In this document: positions 51,237-64,000 of the stretch, piece after piece
Layout of the letters: each line of letters begins with the position of its first letter
Numbering within the stretch: position 1 is the stretch's first letter
DNA from: Mycteria americana
Lineage: Eukaryota > Chordata > Aves > Ciconiiformes > Ciconiidae
Reading direction: 5' to 3'
NCBI RefSeq assembly: GCF_035582795.1
Contig: NC_134370.1
Location: forward strand, 42,395,501-42,459,500
DNA length: 64,000 nt
Notes under the pieces: generated by a model
What the model was told of the DNA's origin: nothing
The model's database searches: none
Seen by the model: the letters and a program-made list of their open reading frames with translations, nothing else
Translations under genes and position numbers: made by a program

Positions 51237-52599
51237 AGTATGTATGTGCATCTGTGTCTCTATTATCAGCAGAGCTGTGCGTGTGTTTGAAGAAAAGTGA
51301 ATCACTTAGTGACCGCATTTGATTTTTATACATCACCATTACTGAACACGATACAGGCACGCTTTCCAACCCTCCTATGCTCAGCTCGAGCGCTCGCAGC
51401 CAGAAATACTACTCCAGCTAACACGTACTGTTCTCTCCCTGGTAGTACTTTTCCTGGAACAAAGTCCAAATCTGCAAAATGCAAGTTCACCAGGAAAGAC
51501 ATTGCAGTCAAGGTGGCTGGTTGACTGTTTATATGTCACAAGGAGGGCCCTACCGGACAGAAATAATTTTCAGTTGCTGGCCCCCAGCTTGTTCCAGCCC
51601 TACAAAGGTATACAATTTGTTCTTCTTGGAAAAATTCGCTCATATAAACAGATCTCTCCCACGATAGGAGGGAAATCTCAGTGAGAAAGGTATCTGTCAA
51701 CACTGATGTTCTGGTAGTTTCTATGTATTTGTTAACAATATGCCCCAAATAATATGCTTTCTATTTGGTTAAATAGCATTTGGAGACAGCAAAGACACTG
51801 TACTTAGCTATTCAATAATTTCATTATAATTTCATATTCGTTGTTCTCAGTGCTGGCACTTTGAGACCACATATGCAAGCAGGTGAGGAAAGGATGGGTG
51901 AATTTCTCCCTTGGGCTATGTCCTCTTCTGCCCAGCTAGAATCAGGCAGCTGGGATGGACAATACCAGTAGGTGCTATTAACTATCAAGTACTTACCATT
52001 AAACGCAATGATGGCAATACTATCTTAGATGCAAGAAAATCTCCAGCTGCACATTGCCAGTAACAAGGAGACAATGCCAGAGAAAAAAAAAATCACTCTG
52101 TATTTGGCTTTCCTTACACTCTTTTTTTACATATTCACTATTGGTCCCCGCTGGAGGAAGCATATGAGGGTGGATGCATCTTTGTTTTGGCCAGTTCAGC
52201 CATTCTTTTATTTTATTTTCCCTCTTTTCAGACCAACAGGCTAAATTTTTAGGAGAAATAACAATATTGGGCTTCCACAGCAGTGAGTTGATTCATCTCT
52301 CCAACTCCTTTGCTCCCAGCATAAACTGCTGTTTCTGGAGGTGTTTCAAGAGCCATTGCTACCCAGCTGACTTTGGTGCAAAGAGGGGCATATTTGGAAG
52401 AGCTGACTTGAACTGCACTATCACCACAAGGAGGAGTGCAAGGTCCTGTGTCTGACACAGGACAACCCCATGCATCAGTTTGTCTGAGCAACAGACCTTT
52501 CTGAAAAGATCCTACCAGTTATGGTGGATCCACCATTGAAAGCCAGCAGTGCAAAGGTGGCAAATCACATGACATCAGGGCCTCGAGCAACATGACCTA

Positions 52600-52690
52600 A
52601 CTTCGCAGCTGCATCTGACTTCAAACCTTGCATGGGGTAGGACCAGAGGACCTCCAGTGGTCCCTTCCAATCTGAATGACTGTGACTCTA
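52600..52690 (+). mobile_element. Decayed CR1 3' terminus
   Basis: aggaccagaggacctccagt followed by ggtcccttccaatctgaatg and a degenerate gactgtgactc end is the CR1 terminal sequence. Another CR1 piece abuts it directly downstream, implying nested or serial insertion. Confidence 0.75.
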
Positions 52691-52699
52691 ATTGGCGGA

Positions 52700-52960
52700 G
52701 GCAGACAATGGAACAGGAGGCAACATCTGCAGGCTAAGCCTTGGGAAGTTTAGATTGCAGATGAAGAAACACTTCTTCCCCCAATGGAGGTGCAGCCCTG
52801 GGACAGGTCACCAGTGATGTGGGGGATCTCCATCCTGTTTTTTTTTTTTTTTTTTAAAACCTCAGCTAGACAAGGCACAGCTGCCCCGACCTTGTGTTTG
52901 TTAGCACAGCCTGCTGTGTGTGGGAGCTGGAGCAGAGATCTTCAGAGGTCCTGGCCACCA
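52700..52960 (+). mobile_element. Decayed CR1 ORF2 end plus 3' UTR, split by a T tract
   Basis: Recognisable pieces are aatggaacaggaggcaacat, atgaagaaacacttcttccc, gggggatctccatcctg, then an 18-base T run (52838-52855), and aacctcagctagacaaggca with gagatcttcagaggtcctgg. The order follows CR1; the T tract interrupts it. There is no intact terminus. Confidence 0.75.
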
Positions 52961-53020
52961 GCGCCACTGTTATACTGTGACGCTCCCTCATGCCTGTTAC
53001 ATTAAATTGCATGTTTACGG

Positions 53021-53764
53021 TGTAAGAGAGGGAAGGTATGCTCAACCTTATGGCTGTTTTCTAGCATGGTGATGGCGTGTAGATGTTGAAGTAGTCACTT
53101 TCTAGACCAAACGGAATCCAATACATAGCATTAGTATCAAGGCTTGTTGAAGCCTTAGGCTGCAAACTTTCACCCCGTTTTGCTGACCGTGCACAGAACT
53201 TTAACTTGGCTACATGAAGGAAGGCCCCCAAAACCAGTGCAAACCAGAAAGATACGGAAGCTTCAACCTTAGCAGAAGTTACAACCTTAGAGATAAGAGA
53301 AGAAACGGCCCGCCTAGAGACAATGAAAGGACCCAATGAAGAATGGGAAGACCCCAGACCCTAATATTACTATTGGTCCAAACTGTCTCCTGAGGGGAGG
53401 GGAATTTAAATTGTAAGGGTATAATTGCACAGGGTATAATTTCTTTCTTCTGGGTCCCTCTCTGGAGGCACCCAGCTCAAGCTATTTTTCATCGCTGTAC
53501 CAATTAATAAATTCATCTGGCATATATTGTATTGGAGACTCTGCTTTGGGAAACCTAGGGTTGAGCCTAAGGGGAGAGAAAGCACCTGAGAGTGAGAGAG
53601 TGAGTGTGTGTGTGTGTGAGCGAGGAGTCGAAAAGGGGCACGCATGAGCTCAGTGGAGCTGCCCGCTGCAAAGGGACTCAGGTCCTAGCAGTTAAAGTCT
53701 CAGGTGGTATGTGTGCGACTCCCTGAATGGTGTGTATGCTCAGGCAGCGGCTTCTCCTTTAACA
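53021..53764 (+). mobile_element. Probable retroviral LTR of a different family
   Basis: The block starts TGTAAGAGAGGG and can be closed at CTTTAACA, giving TG...CA ends. It contains a TATAA-rich promoter-like stretch near 53420-53440, an AATAAA signal at 53506-53511, and after it the region GGGAAACCTAGGG and a (GT)n run at 53604-53619, in the order expected for U3-R-U5. The composition resembles bird ERV LTRs that I remember. I could not find a matching target duplication at these ends, so both boundaries are approximate. No internal viral genes are present. Confidence 0.6.
53604..53619 (+). repeat. (GT)n microsatellite inside LTR-like block
   Basis: A short alternating GT run following a GA-rich stretch (gagagtgagtg), within the presumed 3' part of the LTR at about 53021-53764. 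Confidence 0.85.
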
Positions 53765-54759
53765 GAAATATAAGGGTGACAGGCAAGGTACTAACTGGCC
53801 AGGAGGTACTAACACCACTGATGTCTGCAGACTGCAGGCAGGAAACAATGAATCCCGGCTAAACAAGGTAGACTAGAAACAGAAGTCTCCCAGGTCTAAA
53901 TCTGAACATGCTTTAGTGCAGTGCATTTGGTAATACTTAATAATTTTGTATTAGGCAGCAGCTGATTATGAAAATCCTTCCTTATTCTGTGACAGTGAGT
54001 CACAGTGCTCTGTAGGTCACCACAAAGGTGGGTAGGTTTTTACCCTCACTTCACAGATGTAGTTAAACCTGGTCATCGTCGCAATGTGAGCAAGTAACAG
54101 AATCAGGAAGTGTTTTCAGCTCCTAACGAACTTGACTAAACTCAAATGCTAGCAGTTTTTCTTGAGCTATTCTATGCCAACACACTCTTGGTATATGAAA
54201 TACATTTAATAAATAAAACATATACTTACTCAACTGCCATCTTCCAGAAACAGATGAGAAGTGTCTGCCTTGTGGGATGTTCTCCAAGCTTTACTGAGCA
54301 GCCGTACTATGTGCAGCCATTTCAAGGATTTTCCATGATTATAAAAGCACACTGGCTAACTTTGAATTAGACTGAACAGCCTCAATTATATAACTCAATA
54401 CTACTTCCAAGCATGCTTAGTGGAAAGAACAGGAGTTGTAAAGTAATGGATGATGGGAGATGGCATGTGTATGAATCAATGTTTAAACAAAGGAACTCCA
54501 GCTCTTTCTTGGAATAGCAACATTTTGATGTCTCAAATCCTCTGACACTGGTTTCATAAACACAGTAACATAAACCATGTGCTGGGTGGTGATTTTCTGA
54601 GGACCTTCCCGCTTTCATTGTGTATTATATTACAGGCCAAATGTGACATTAAATGCTATCCTCTGCGGCTTAGAGTTAAATACTTGCTCTGTTCAGAATA
54701 GCAACACTCAATTAAACAGCATTTTTCATGATCTACACCCTCTATTGTCACTGTGTTTA

Positions 54760-55131
<372 letters not shown>

Positions 55132-56009
55132 TCATGAAATTTTAATGGCACATTATGTAGAGTACATCCTTCACACGCAACCCTCCCCCATCTGTTGGTG
55201 GTTTATCTCCCAGTTCTCCGCTAGTTGCCTCTGACTTGAAACTTCGATGACTGGTGACATTTTTCCAAATCTCTTCTCAAAGGGTGAATAAATGGGAATA
55301 AGAGGTTTGGGTTGCCTCTAGCACATCAAGTAAATGATTGTATGACTCTGCAAAAAACCAAATGACTTCACATATCAACAAAATGAACACAGGGACTCTT
55401 GAATCTCTAGGGAAAACAGCCCTGCAACTTCTGCGTTGCAATTCAAATGGATGAAGAAAACTCTGCACTTCCGCACACAAAGGGTTCATAGTGAAGTTCA
55501 GCTCCTTCAGCTGAAGGTATTTTAAAGCAGTTTAGAAAATTTCAGAGCAAATATTAATCCATTTCTCCCTATGATTAACTCTTCTATCTTCTAATTACAG
55601 TAAGATCTGCTTTTTGCCTCAATTTTATAATCTTCATAAAAAGCTGCACAAAGTAGCATCAGCCCCACTGTGCATTCAAATACTATTTTATTTCATGCCA
55701 AAGAGAAATACAACAGTTTGACTAATTGTGGAGTTAGGTACCACGTCTCTCTTCCTATTACCGAATGGACGGCCAATGCTTCTACCAGCTGGAGCAGGAC
55801 GTGCAGACAAAATCACAGCAGTCTCCTGCTTGTATGTGAAACTGCATGATCTGTTGGGCTTGTTTGGAGATTTGATATTGAGAGGCAAAAGAACAACAGA
55901 GGTGCTTCATTTTATGCAAAATTCAGCCAACATGATGAACATCTTCTATGAAGAAAGGAGCAGCTGCTGGCTATATCCACCATGGCACTTCTCACAGGCA
56001 GTAGGCCAG

Positions 56010-56530
56010 GTGTTGAGTGGTATTTTCAGAAGGACTTCAGCAGAAGTCCTGCCCCAAGATAGACCAGCCCCACGCATGGGGCAGGCTGGGATGGGCTGGA
56101 GGGGGCAGCTCTCCATGCAAGGCTCTGCAGGCGAGAGGTGTCTGAAGACTCATGCACACCAAGCTGGTCAGGAGTCACAGCAATGAAGGCCAACCAGCCC
56201 GGTGTGAGACCATCCAGCAGGTCAAGGGAAAGGTATTATTCCCCTCGAGTGAGGCCACATCTGGACACACTGTGCAGTTTGTCATGCCCCCCAGTACAAG
56301 GGAGACAACAACAAACTGGATAAAGTCCTGCGCAGGGTCACTAATGTGGTCCACTAAAGGGGGTCTCCATTCCCGGGGACTGCCCTGACTCAGCCAGACA
56401 CAGCCCCGAACAACTTGCTGCAGCTATGGTGTTGGACCTGGTGGGAGCAGTGTTAGGCTGGAGACCCCTGCCTTGGTGCCTCCAGCCAGAGTTGGTGGGA
56501 CTGGGTGATTCTGTGTACCTTACCCACACC
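56010..56530 (+). mobile_element. Decayed CR1 ORF2/3' UTR
   Basis: Blocks resembling CR1 are gtgaggccacatctggacac, gcagtttgtcatgcccccca, gtacaagggagacaacaaca (56249-56310), then gggtctccattcccggggac and a 3' UTR-like stretch ending tgggtgattctgtg at about 56501-56514. The frame is broken. It lies antisense to RNLS. Confidence 0.8.
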
Positions 56531-59500
56531 ACAGCTACCTCCATGTGACTGCAATTAACATGCTTCAAAGAACACTGGCTTGACTGACCTTGCTGTCATG
56601 ACTAACGTTGCTCCTCAGAACTTGCAGCCAGGATGGCTTCATGATACACTCACTCACTCCACCAGCACACACCCTCTCCCCGGGAACCAATATTTCCTGC
56701 TGTGCTAAGGTAAGACTCTAGGAACCAGGGCTATAAATCAAACCTCTATGCATGGTGCCGTGACGCAGGCACTCCTTAGTCACGCAGTGCCAGCCAGGGA
56801 CAGGGGTCCAGCAGCACTGGTAGAGCGTTTTCCAGCAGGATTCACATTTGAGAGCACATTCAGTCATGCTGAAAAGTCCTTGCAACAACTGCCACTAAAC
56901 CTGTAAAGCCTACATACCACCGGTCCACATCAAGGTCCATTCCCACCACCGCTACTGGCATACTCCCTTCTCAAACAGCACCAAGGCTGCCTGTGTTCAG
57001 ACTCTATTTACATGCAGAGGACAACAAGGGGAAAGTGCCATTCCTGAGCCAGTCCTGGTGGAGAGGAGGGCTGGTGTCACCTCAGCTCTTACCAACCCGT
57101 GGGTGATCATTTCAGCTGTGCAAGTCTACAGGTGCTGAGTCCAAACTCCTTGTCATGACTGGTCCATTCTGGCAACATTTCCATGTGGCTTCCCACAATG
57201 TGCAGGGACACAATTCATGTGTCCTATTCAGCGTCCTCTGAGAGGCTCAATAAGTAATCCATGAAGCCTACTATGTCTCAGAAGCCTTGGTGAACCACCA
57301 GAGAAGGTTCACCAAGGATATCGAGTCCACTCCACAGACAGGTGCCTTCTATGGGAGGATGCATGGTCTGCAGTCACAATCTCTCACCTGAAAATTCACC
57401 AGGCTACTCACAGGTATCTGCCCCACCCTGTTGTTTCTCTAGTTGCGTATTTTTTCCATGATCTCTCCACTCTATTCCTCTGCATCTCATGGAGAAGACT
57501 GATTTCAGATGCTGCTTTCTGCCTCCTCCCCTGAAACAGTGACCTCACGTACAGAGTGCTCTAACTTAGGTTCCTGGCTGGTCTCCCCCACTCCCCCACG
57601 ACCTCTGCACCCACACCAGCCTTACCTAATCACAAGCACACCAGAGGATCACAAGTCACATTCCATCTCAAATCCCATCAGAAATAAACCTTGAAATGCC
57701 CCCAAGAAAAACCCTCACAAATTTTAACACAAATATGCTGGGGAACAGAGAAATGTGGGGGGCAGAAAGGAACACTGATCGACCCATGAAAGCTGAGGAG
57801 GGGAAAGGAGGAGAAATAAGGCATCTGGCACTAGCGGTGGTGGTGATGGAGCTGCCTGACAGAGGAAGCCAGAAGACAGGCCTTGCCAGGAGGGTAGAAC
57901 TGGCTGAGCACAACAGGGTTTGAAGAAGCTCCCTTTCCCTCTCCAGTCGAATGACACCTCTGAGAAGGTGTTGAGGGGGCTCAGCTGCCTCTCACCTTGC
58001 CCCTGCACCTAGCTTTCCAAGGAGGATCTACTCCTCTCCCTGGACCTCAGGAACTCCTCTAAGTGTTGGGTCAAAGACCCCTCGACCTCGGCTGTCACCT
58101 TCCCTTGGCAAAGCTGCCTCCATATAAGTTACGGCATAGTAGGGTTCCTGTTTGTTATACCGCTGGTCTGTGACCTAGACCGAGTAGCGGTTTAGCATGG
58201 AGGATGCTGTTGGTATGCTACTGCCTTGAACAGGCTTCTGCAGCACACATACATGCTCTCTATGGAAGAACAACCCCGTATAACATACTCCAGAGGAAAC
58301 AAAGCGGTGGATGCAAGAGCTGCTCTTCAAGGTAATTTCTTCTTGCTTTACTCTGAGAATGTCCCAGCTGAGGAACTGGTGGCTCCCATCTCGCCCCAGA
58401 CTTCAGACATGGTGCAGACCTCCTGGTCTGTGTGTGCCGCCTGGCTGGCTCTGCCACAGTGTGCAAAGACCCTGCCCAGGCTTGCTCCACCTTCCTCTGG
58501 GCCCAGCTGCACCCCTGAGGCCCAGGGCTCCCGGGTGCACAGGGCTCCATGCCAAACCTCCAGAGCAGCCTGGCAGGGCGGCCACCCCAGGCTGCAGCGG
58601 GGTTCTGGCTTTCATCCCACCTTTTCATGCTGTTAAAGGTTTTGCATTAACCTGGGCACTAGCAGGACTCCCCCAGTTCTGCAAGTCTCCTGCAGGCTGT
58701 CATCTCTATTATCCTCCATCCTTCCCCTCTTCCACAGCGTCTCTCCAGCTTCTGCAGCCCCCAGGACTGGGAGATTTTGCGGCGTGGCACCGCTGCTTGG
58801 CAAAGCCTGCAATGAGGAGGGGAAGGGAGGCAATTAAGCAGGGACACAGCACGGGCTGGAGGACTGCCCTGGAGGAAAGGATGCCAGCGTGAGAGGAACT
58901 CGCACATCCCACCCCACTGGAAATGTTCTCTGGCCTGTGATAACTTCCTGCTCAAGCATGAATTTAACAGCGCAGCCACATGGTGCCAGCATCCGGGAAC
59001 CGTCTCGGGGGCTCTTTACTGCCAAGTCAGAACAGTGACATTAGCGATTTCAGCAGTGATTTCCCCAGTTCTTCCTGCCAGACCACAAGAGCCCGGACAG
59101 AGCTGCTGCTAAACACACGCCGCACAGCGGAGGGGACTTATCTTGTCCAGAAACCTCCCTGTACTCTTTCAGGCAAGGGCTCTGCGCAGCTGGGTTTTGA
59201 GATGTCCATCACCACCAGGCCCCCTTCTTACAGCTATGATAAATAATCACAATGTATTACACATTCTTGCTGTGCTTCAAAAGAATATAAAAGTCCTATA
59301 AACAAGCAAATAAATATAAAGCTGTGATATCCCATCTAAAACACTACTCTTTGTCCAGGTTACTCTGGCAACTCATTTCCCCTTGGGGGAAAAAAAAAAT
59401 AAACAAGACCTCCTCCAGCCTGTGAAGCAAATTCCCCCAGCCAAGTTCAGCATGCAGAAACCTCTGCACTGTGGGAATGCATCTGAGATAGAGATGAACT

Positions 59501-60319
59501 GCCCAGCTTGGGGGCTGCAGGCACTGAGCTGTCAAAGCCCATACCCTGCCTCTGCTCCACAGCATACGTGGGCTGCTGCAGGGGAAGGGACCAGCGGGTT
59601 TAAATTTGCTCAGGCAAATGGTTTATTACATGGAGCAATTCAGCACATACAACCTTCACAACGTTAAGTGCTGCCAAAGCCGAGCCACCCACTTGGCTGT
59701 AAAGTACCTTGTTTAAGACTCAACATCGCTTTACAGACCTGTCTTCATAAGCTATAAACTTTCAGGTGTTAGGGGTCATTGAGGATGGATGTTAAACAGC
59801 AGTGCAGTAATCAAAGATAAGTTACAATTTCATCAGCTTTAAGTATACACATACGCACAGAGCTTGGGGAAACAGGATGCTGGGGAAACAGGACAAAGGA
59901 AGGCAATGAGCCCAGCTGAGCAACCTCCCTCCCAAGAGAGAGGAGAGGAGGGAGGGCAGGCAGCTTCGAGGGCGTGGGCACCAGCCAGAAGTGACACAGC
60001 TGTGACTTAACAGATCAAAGGGCTGCAAACAGCTAGGGCAGCTTGTTCACAGCAGCGAGGGAACGAACAGCTTTGGGAAGAAGTCGCTTTTCAAAGCCTC
60101 GGGGAGATGGGATAACACACAGGCTAAGGACACCTGGTTATACTGCCCAGCACCTGCAGGCATTTCAGGGACAGTGGCAGGCTGTTCACTGGCAAGAAGT
60201 GAACCCCAGAAACACTGAGGAGTTTCTCCAGACTCAGTCCTGCCCTGTCCTTAGGTAAACCAGAGCTGCATGGGAACCTGCAGGGTGGAAACAGAGGGGC
60301 AGTGCTGTGATGCTAGCCA

Positions 60320-60555
60320 CCCCACATGCAAGTGCACTGGACTCACAGCCAGGCTCAGGCTTGAGGCAGCTACAGCAGGTTGCTGGGGGCCATGTCCAGG
60401 TGAGTCAGGGCATCCCCAGTGATGGGGATTCCCCACCCTGTGGGGCTCCGTCCCAGGGATGCCCCGCTCGCACAGGGAAGGGCTGCTTCCTTGGGGTGGG
60501 CCGAGGTTCCCCATGCTGCAGCTTGTGCCAGTGCTTGGTCTCTTTCTGATCATAC
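60320..60555 (-). mobile_element. Decayed CR1 fragment
   Basis: Read on the minus strand it starts with gcacaagctgcagcatgggg (about 60513-60532), goes through a GC-rich divergent stretch, and reaches catggcccccagcaacctgc followed by tgtagctgcctcaagcctga (about 60355-60395), the CR1 order of late ORF2 and 3' UTR. The terminal repeat is absent. Confidence 0.75.
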
Positions 60556-63500
60556 CATAAACCAGAAATGACTAATACAAACCTGACTGCTTGGGACAAT
60601 GGGTATCTCAAAATTTAAAAGTGTATTAATTCCATTACTGATGTACATTTGCTAACCAATTTGCTTAATTATTGCTTAGGTTTTTTAAAAATAATGTCTG
60701 TGGTTCACTGGATTCTAAACTGCTGCAAATTTACTAAACTGAAGAAGTTTTCATAGCTTGAGAAGACAGGCAATAAAGTGATGTCAAGTTTGAAATCCAG
60801 CAACAAAAAAGCTGAACTGTATGCAAAAACAATACTACGAGTTGTAAGACTGAAATTTTTCCCCTGCTCCATCCACTATGCGTTTTAGCAAGGCCAACAA
60901 GTTGATCTAAGGACATGAAGACAGCCTTCATTTTGAATTTCCATACTTTTATTGGTTTAAATGAAAACCAGACTGTTGTTTTAATGTTGTGTATGAAACC
61001 ACAAAATAACTATTAATTTTTCCCCTTCCAATAAAACCAGTTAAGATGATTTTAATAACATTTCGGAAAAAACCCCAGCTTTCAGACCACGGAATTGTCC
61101 AGCGTACAAGAATCAGCCATAATGATATTTTTAAAGCTCTGCATAAAGACATGAAAATCTTGTAAATGTCCTCTGGAGATTTCATCGCATCAAAGCAAGG
61201 GGCATGTATGCTTTATCTGCCATTTCTGTAGACAGTGACAGCAGAGTGGATTACTTATCTGTAACACTCAATAAATATAGTAATGGCCTTTTATCTGCTG
61301 TTCCAGTACTTTAATGTCAGCTTGCTGCCTCACTCATGTTGTGGGAAGGAGAGGATCCAGAGATCCCATTAAGGCCAGCAAGAGAGAGGAGAGCCCAGGC
61401 TTCAGCTGGCAGGCTGGGAGCATGGGCACCACGCCATTTAGGAGTCCAGGACTGAGCCCAGCCTACCATCGCAGAGGCCAGGGAAGCAAAAATAAACCCA
61501 GCTGCTCCGGTGGCCAAAACTGACTAGGACGATCAAGGTTTAATCCTGGACATTTAACATTTACTAGCAAGTAAGGGAGGGGATTGCAAGATGCACCTTT
61601 ATCTGCAGAAAGGCACTGCAGAAGCTAGGTAGGACCTGGATCATGCACCACCAGCTTGTGGCAGTTGTCAGAGGCTCTGGCAAGGACTGGACTTGCAACT
61701 GCAATTTTGAGCAAGCAGAGATGGGGAAGAGACACGATGGGTGGGTAAAGGATTCAGGTCAGTCTGGTAAGTGAAGCAGATAGGTTACCTGTAACTTCAC
61801 AGAAAGTCCCAGGTACCTGTCACTGTAGGTCACAGCTGCTGGGGACAGGGAGAAACCATGTTCAGAACTGCAGGGAAAAGCAGATGCTATAATGTGAGAT
61901 GCATTTAAAATAATACTTGTTTTGGAAAGTTTTGCTATTCCTACTTCAGTACTTCTAAAAGCTTGTGGAAACTTATCTCCCTATGAAAGTCACCACATGA
62001 TTTCAGAGCTCAGGTGGGATGCTCGCATCCAGCTTTTGCAATGCACATAAGGATGTGTGGGAAAACGGGTAAACAATTTGGGATCCTGGTGTGAAAGACT
62101 TCCAGAGATGAGAGGGAAAACACACTTATTTTGTTTCACTGTCCAGTCTTGCTAGGTGGCACAGAGTATGTTGCATCCCAACAACTAGCAGCTCCAAAGA
62201 CAACAAACAGCCAGATATAGTTTGTGTTATCTCACACAGCTGAAGCTTTGCTGGCAACCGTGGCTTACACAGTGCCTCAGTACCAGGCTCCCGCTTTTGA
62301 CATATTTACAAAGAAAATATGCATTTCATCTCCTGAAAGGCTCAGCATTGTGGTTGGAGAGTGAGATGCTCCTGCGTCCCAAGAGGAAACCAGCTATCTT
62401 TTGTCACTGTTCAGCCATTCCCCCCGCCCCGTTTTCAGGACCTGAGCATCCTCTTCTGGAAACAAAACCAGCCCTGCCCAACTCCCAGTCCCCACCTGCC
62501 ATGGGATGGCACAAAAAGGAATAAAACGTCCTGCCTGGTTCCTCTTGCTCTCTCTCCCACCTTCCAGAAAATTTTGTCAGACATATGGATTTAAGAAAAC
62601 CTGACAAATTTATGAACGATCTTGCTAGGTGTTGCTTATTTTGCAGCAGATGGATAAGCTGGTGCACAAGCCCCCCCTGTAATGCCCTAGTACTCAACTC
62701 GGCCTTTGACTAGGAAGGTTTTTCTCCACCTTCTTCATTTTTTCCACACTTTCTGTGACCATACGCTTCTCTCACAGCTATGCCCTCCATAACCCTGCCA
62801 CTGACACTATCCCCCAAAAGGTTTTGTTATTTCCTTAGACTGCTTTGCTTAAGATTTTATTTGCAGCATCTGACTTAGTGATACACTGACAGCAAACCTA
62901 AATGCATCAATCAGATGTTGTCAGTGACACAGTAGTTGTAAGTGGCTAGTGATCACAAAAGGAAACTTTGTGGTTAAATAGCAAAAAAAGATATTTTTAG
63001 CCTAGGTATCAAGTTAAAAGATTTTAATAAGACACTCACCCAGCAGAATAGGCAGGTCAGCTAAGTACCTGGAGATACAATTTATTATCACAGCTGACAG
63101 AGTGCTGCCATAGCTCTGTTCAGGAGATGAATTATTCAGGATAGCACATTATCATAACCTTCACACAACGAAGCCTCCTTGGACAACAACCTCTTCTTCC
63201 TCAGCAGGCTTGCGGAGAGCTTTCCCACTACTCTCCCGAGCAAGAAGCCACTGCCCTGAGCTCTCTAGTCGAGTGGTCACAAAAGACAGACTTTTCAGGC
63301 AAGCCCCCTCTGCAGTCATCAACGCTGACACCGTGCCATGACGCTGACCCTCTGCCACCACGCTGACCATTTCAAGATGCAGGCTGTTCCTGCTTCTGCC
63401 TCTGCATAGGAGGGAGCAGAGGTTATGAGAAAGACTTAGTTCTACAGTTCAGCTTCCTTATCAAACAGCTCGAGATTTTTTTAAAAAGGCAGCATAAAAG

Positions 63501-64000
63501 TTAAATGCAGCTATGCCTGTATCTGCATTGCAATACTCACTAAACGTAGTTACGTGTTGCGATATACTTTTCATTTTCTTATTATGCTCAGCTTTTGTTT
63601 GAATAATCCTGTTTGGATCCAATGCAATGCTCGCTCCTGCATATATGCAACATCCATGACAACTTAAATAATTATTTCAAATCACTGGCTGACTTGGCAT
63701 AAAGCTTCTTTATCTAAAGTTTGTGGCATATGAAGGAAAGGCATATTTAGAAATGTAGATGATTAAGTGGAAAAGAAAAGATGCTGGGGAAAAAAGACAG
63801 TACAAGTAATTTTTTATGAAGTTTACGATTTTGAGAACTAAGCTTGAATACCTGTCTACCAGCAGCTCTTGACAAGACGATTAGCAATTCACTCACTATT
63901 AAACTAAAACCTCCATCAATTTTCACAAGAAACATTTACATTAATCTCCTACAGCACCACACGTTGCATTTGACTCAACTTTTGCTATCCATAGAGAAAT

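Noticed and set aside
55688-55888. Minus-strand frame containing ILSARPAPAGRS, considered as an upstream RNLS exon
   Set aside because: It does not align with any part of renalase that I know, and consensus splice sites are not evident.
58311-58892. 193-codon open frame in GC-richer sequence
   Set aside because: Frames on both strands are open because of GC richness. The composition is low-complexity and no family is recognised.
63038-63147. Minus-strand frame ending CTGG|GTGAGT, phase 1, considered as RNLS exon 4
   Set aside because: The donor and phase fit, and the translation contains SPEQ and ends LADLPILL, but it does not follow renalase exon 4 (no L-T-M-P type motif or matching length), and the acceptor side has a stop and no pyrimidine tract. 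Probably chance.

Overview
This is vertebrate, almost certainly avian, nuclear DNA. The evidence is abundant CR1 (chicken repeat 1) LINE copies carrying the terminal ATTCTGTG-type repeat, solo endogenous-retrovirus LTRs of types common in birds, interspersed poly-T/poly-A tracts, and short exons separated by kilobase introns. There are no bacterial-style genes, operons, CRISPR arrays or rRNA, and no tRNA was recognised. The species cannot be fixed from the sequence alone.

One protein-coding gene is recognisable: RNLS (renalase, an FAD-dependent oxidase of NAD(P)H isomers), on the minus strand. Its last three coding exons are present: 54783-54956, 39227-39402 and 32565-32717 (with the stop codon). 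They correspond to exons 5, 6 and 7 of the seven-exon mammalian gene and encode the C-terminal half of the protein. Reading phases match at both internal junctions (phase 1, then phase 0), and a short 3' UTR with overlapping AATAAA signals ends near 32435. Exons 1-4 were not found by eye and presumably lie above 64000. The introns inside the window are about 6.5 kb and 15.4 kb, plus at least 9 kb upstream of exon 5.

Positions 1 to about 32430 lie downstream of RNLS, where mammals have a gene-poor interval before PTEN. I recognise no exon there. It holds one solo LTR (1776-2339), several decayed CR1 pieces (9150-9850, 17700-17960, 23320-23580, 26985-27110), a short CpG-rich block (25628-25884) and small hairpins and duplications.

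The RNLS introns hold the youngest mobile DNA. A 5'-truncated CR1 with an uninterrupted reverse-transcriptase frame (34187 to about 35864, same strand as RNLS) is flanked by a perfect 16-base direct repeat. A second CR1 3' end (45821-46276) lies in opposite orientation and is about 96% identical to it by eye. Exon 6 sits between the two, so the RNLS pre-mRNA could form a long inverted-repeat stem around a non-frame-preserving exon with a poor-looking 5' splice site. This is the most interesting structural observation. Two further LTRs (50690-51236 and about 53021-53764) and more CR1 fragments complete the intronic repeats. I found no sign of a new multi-gene system.
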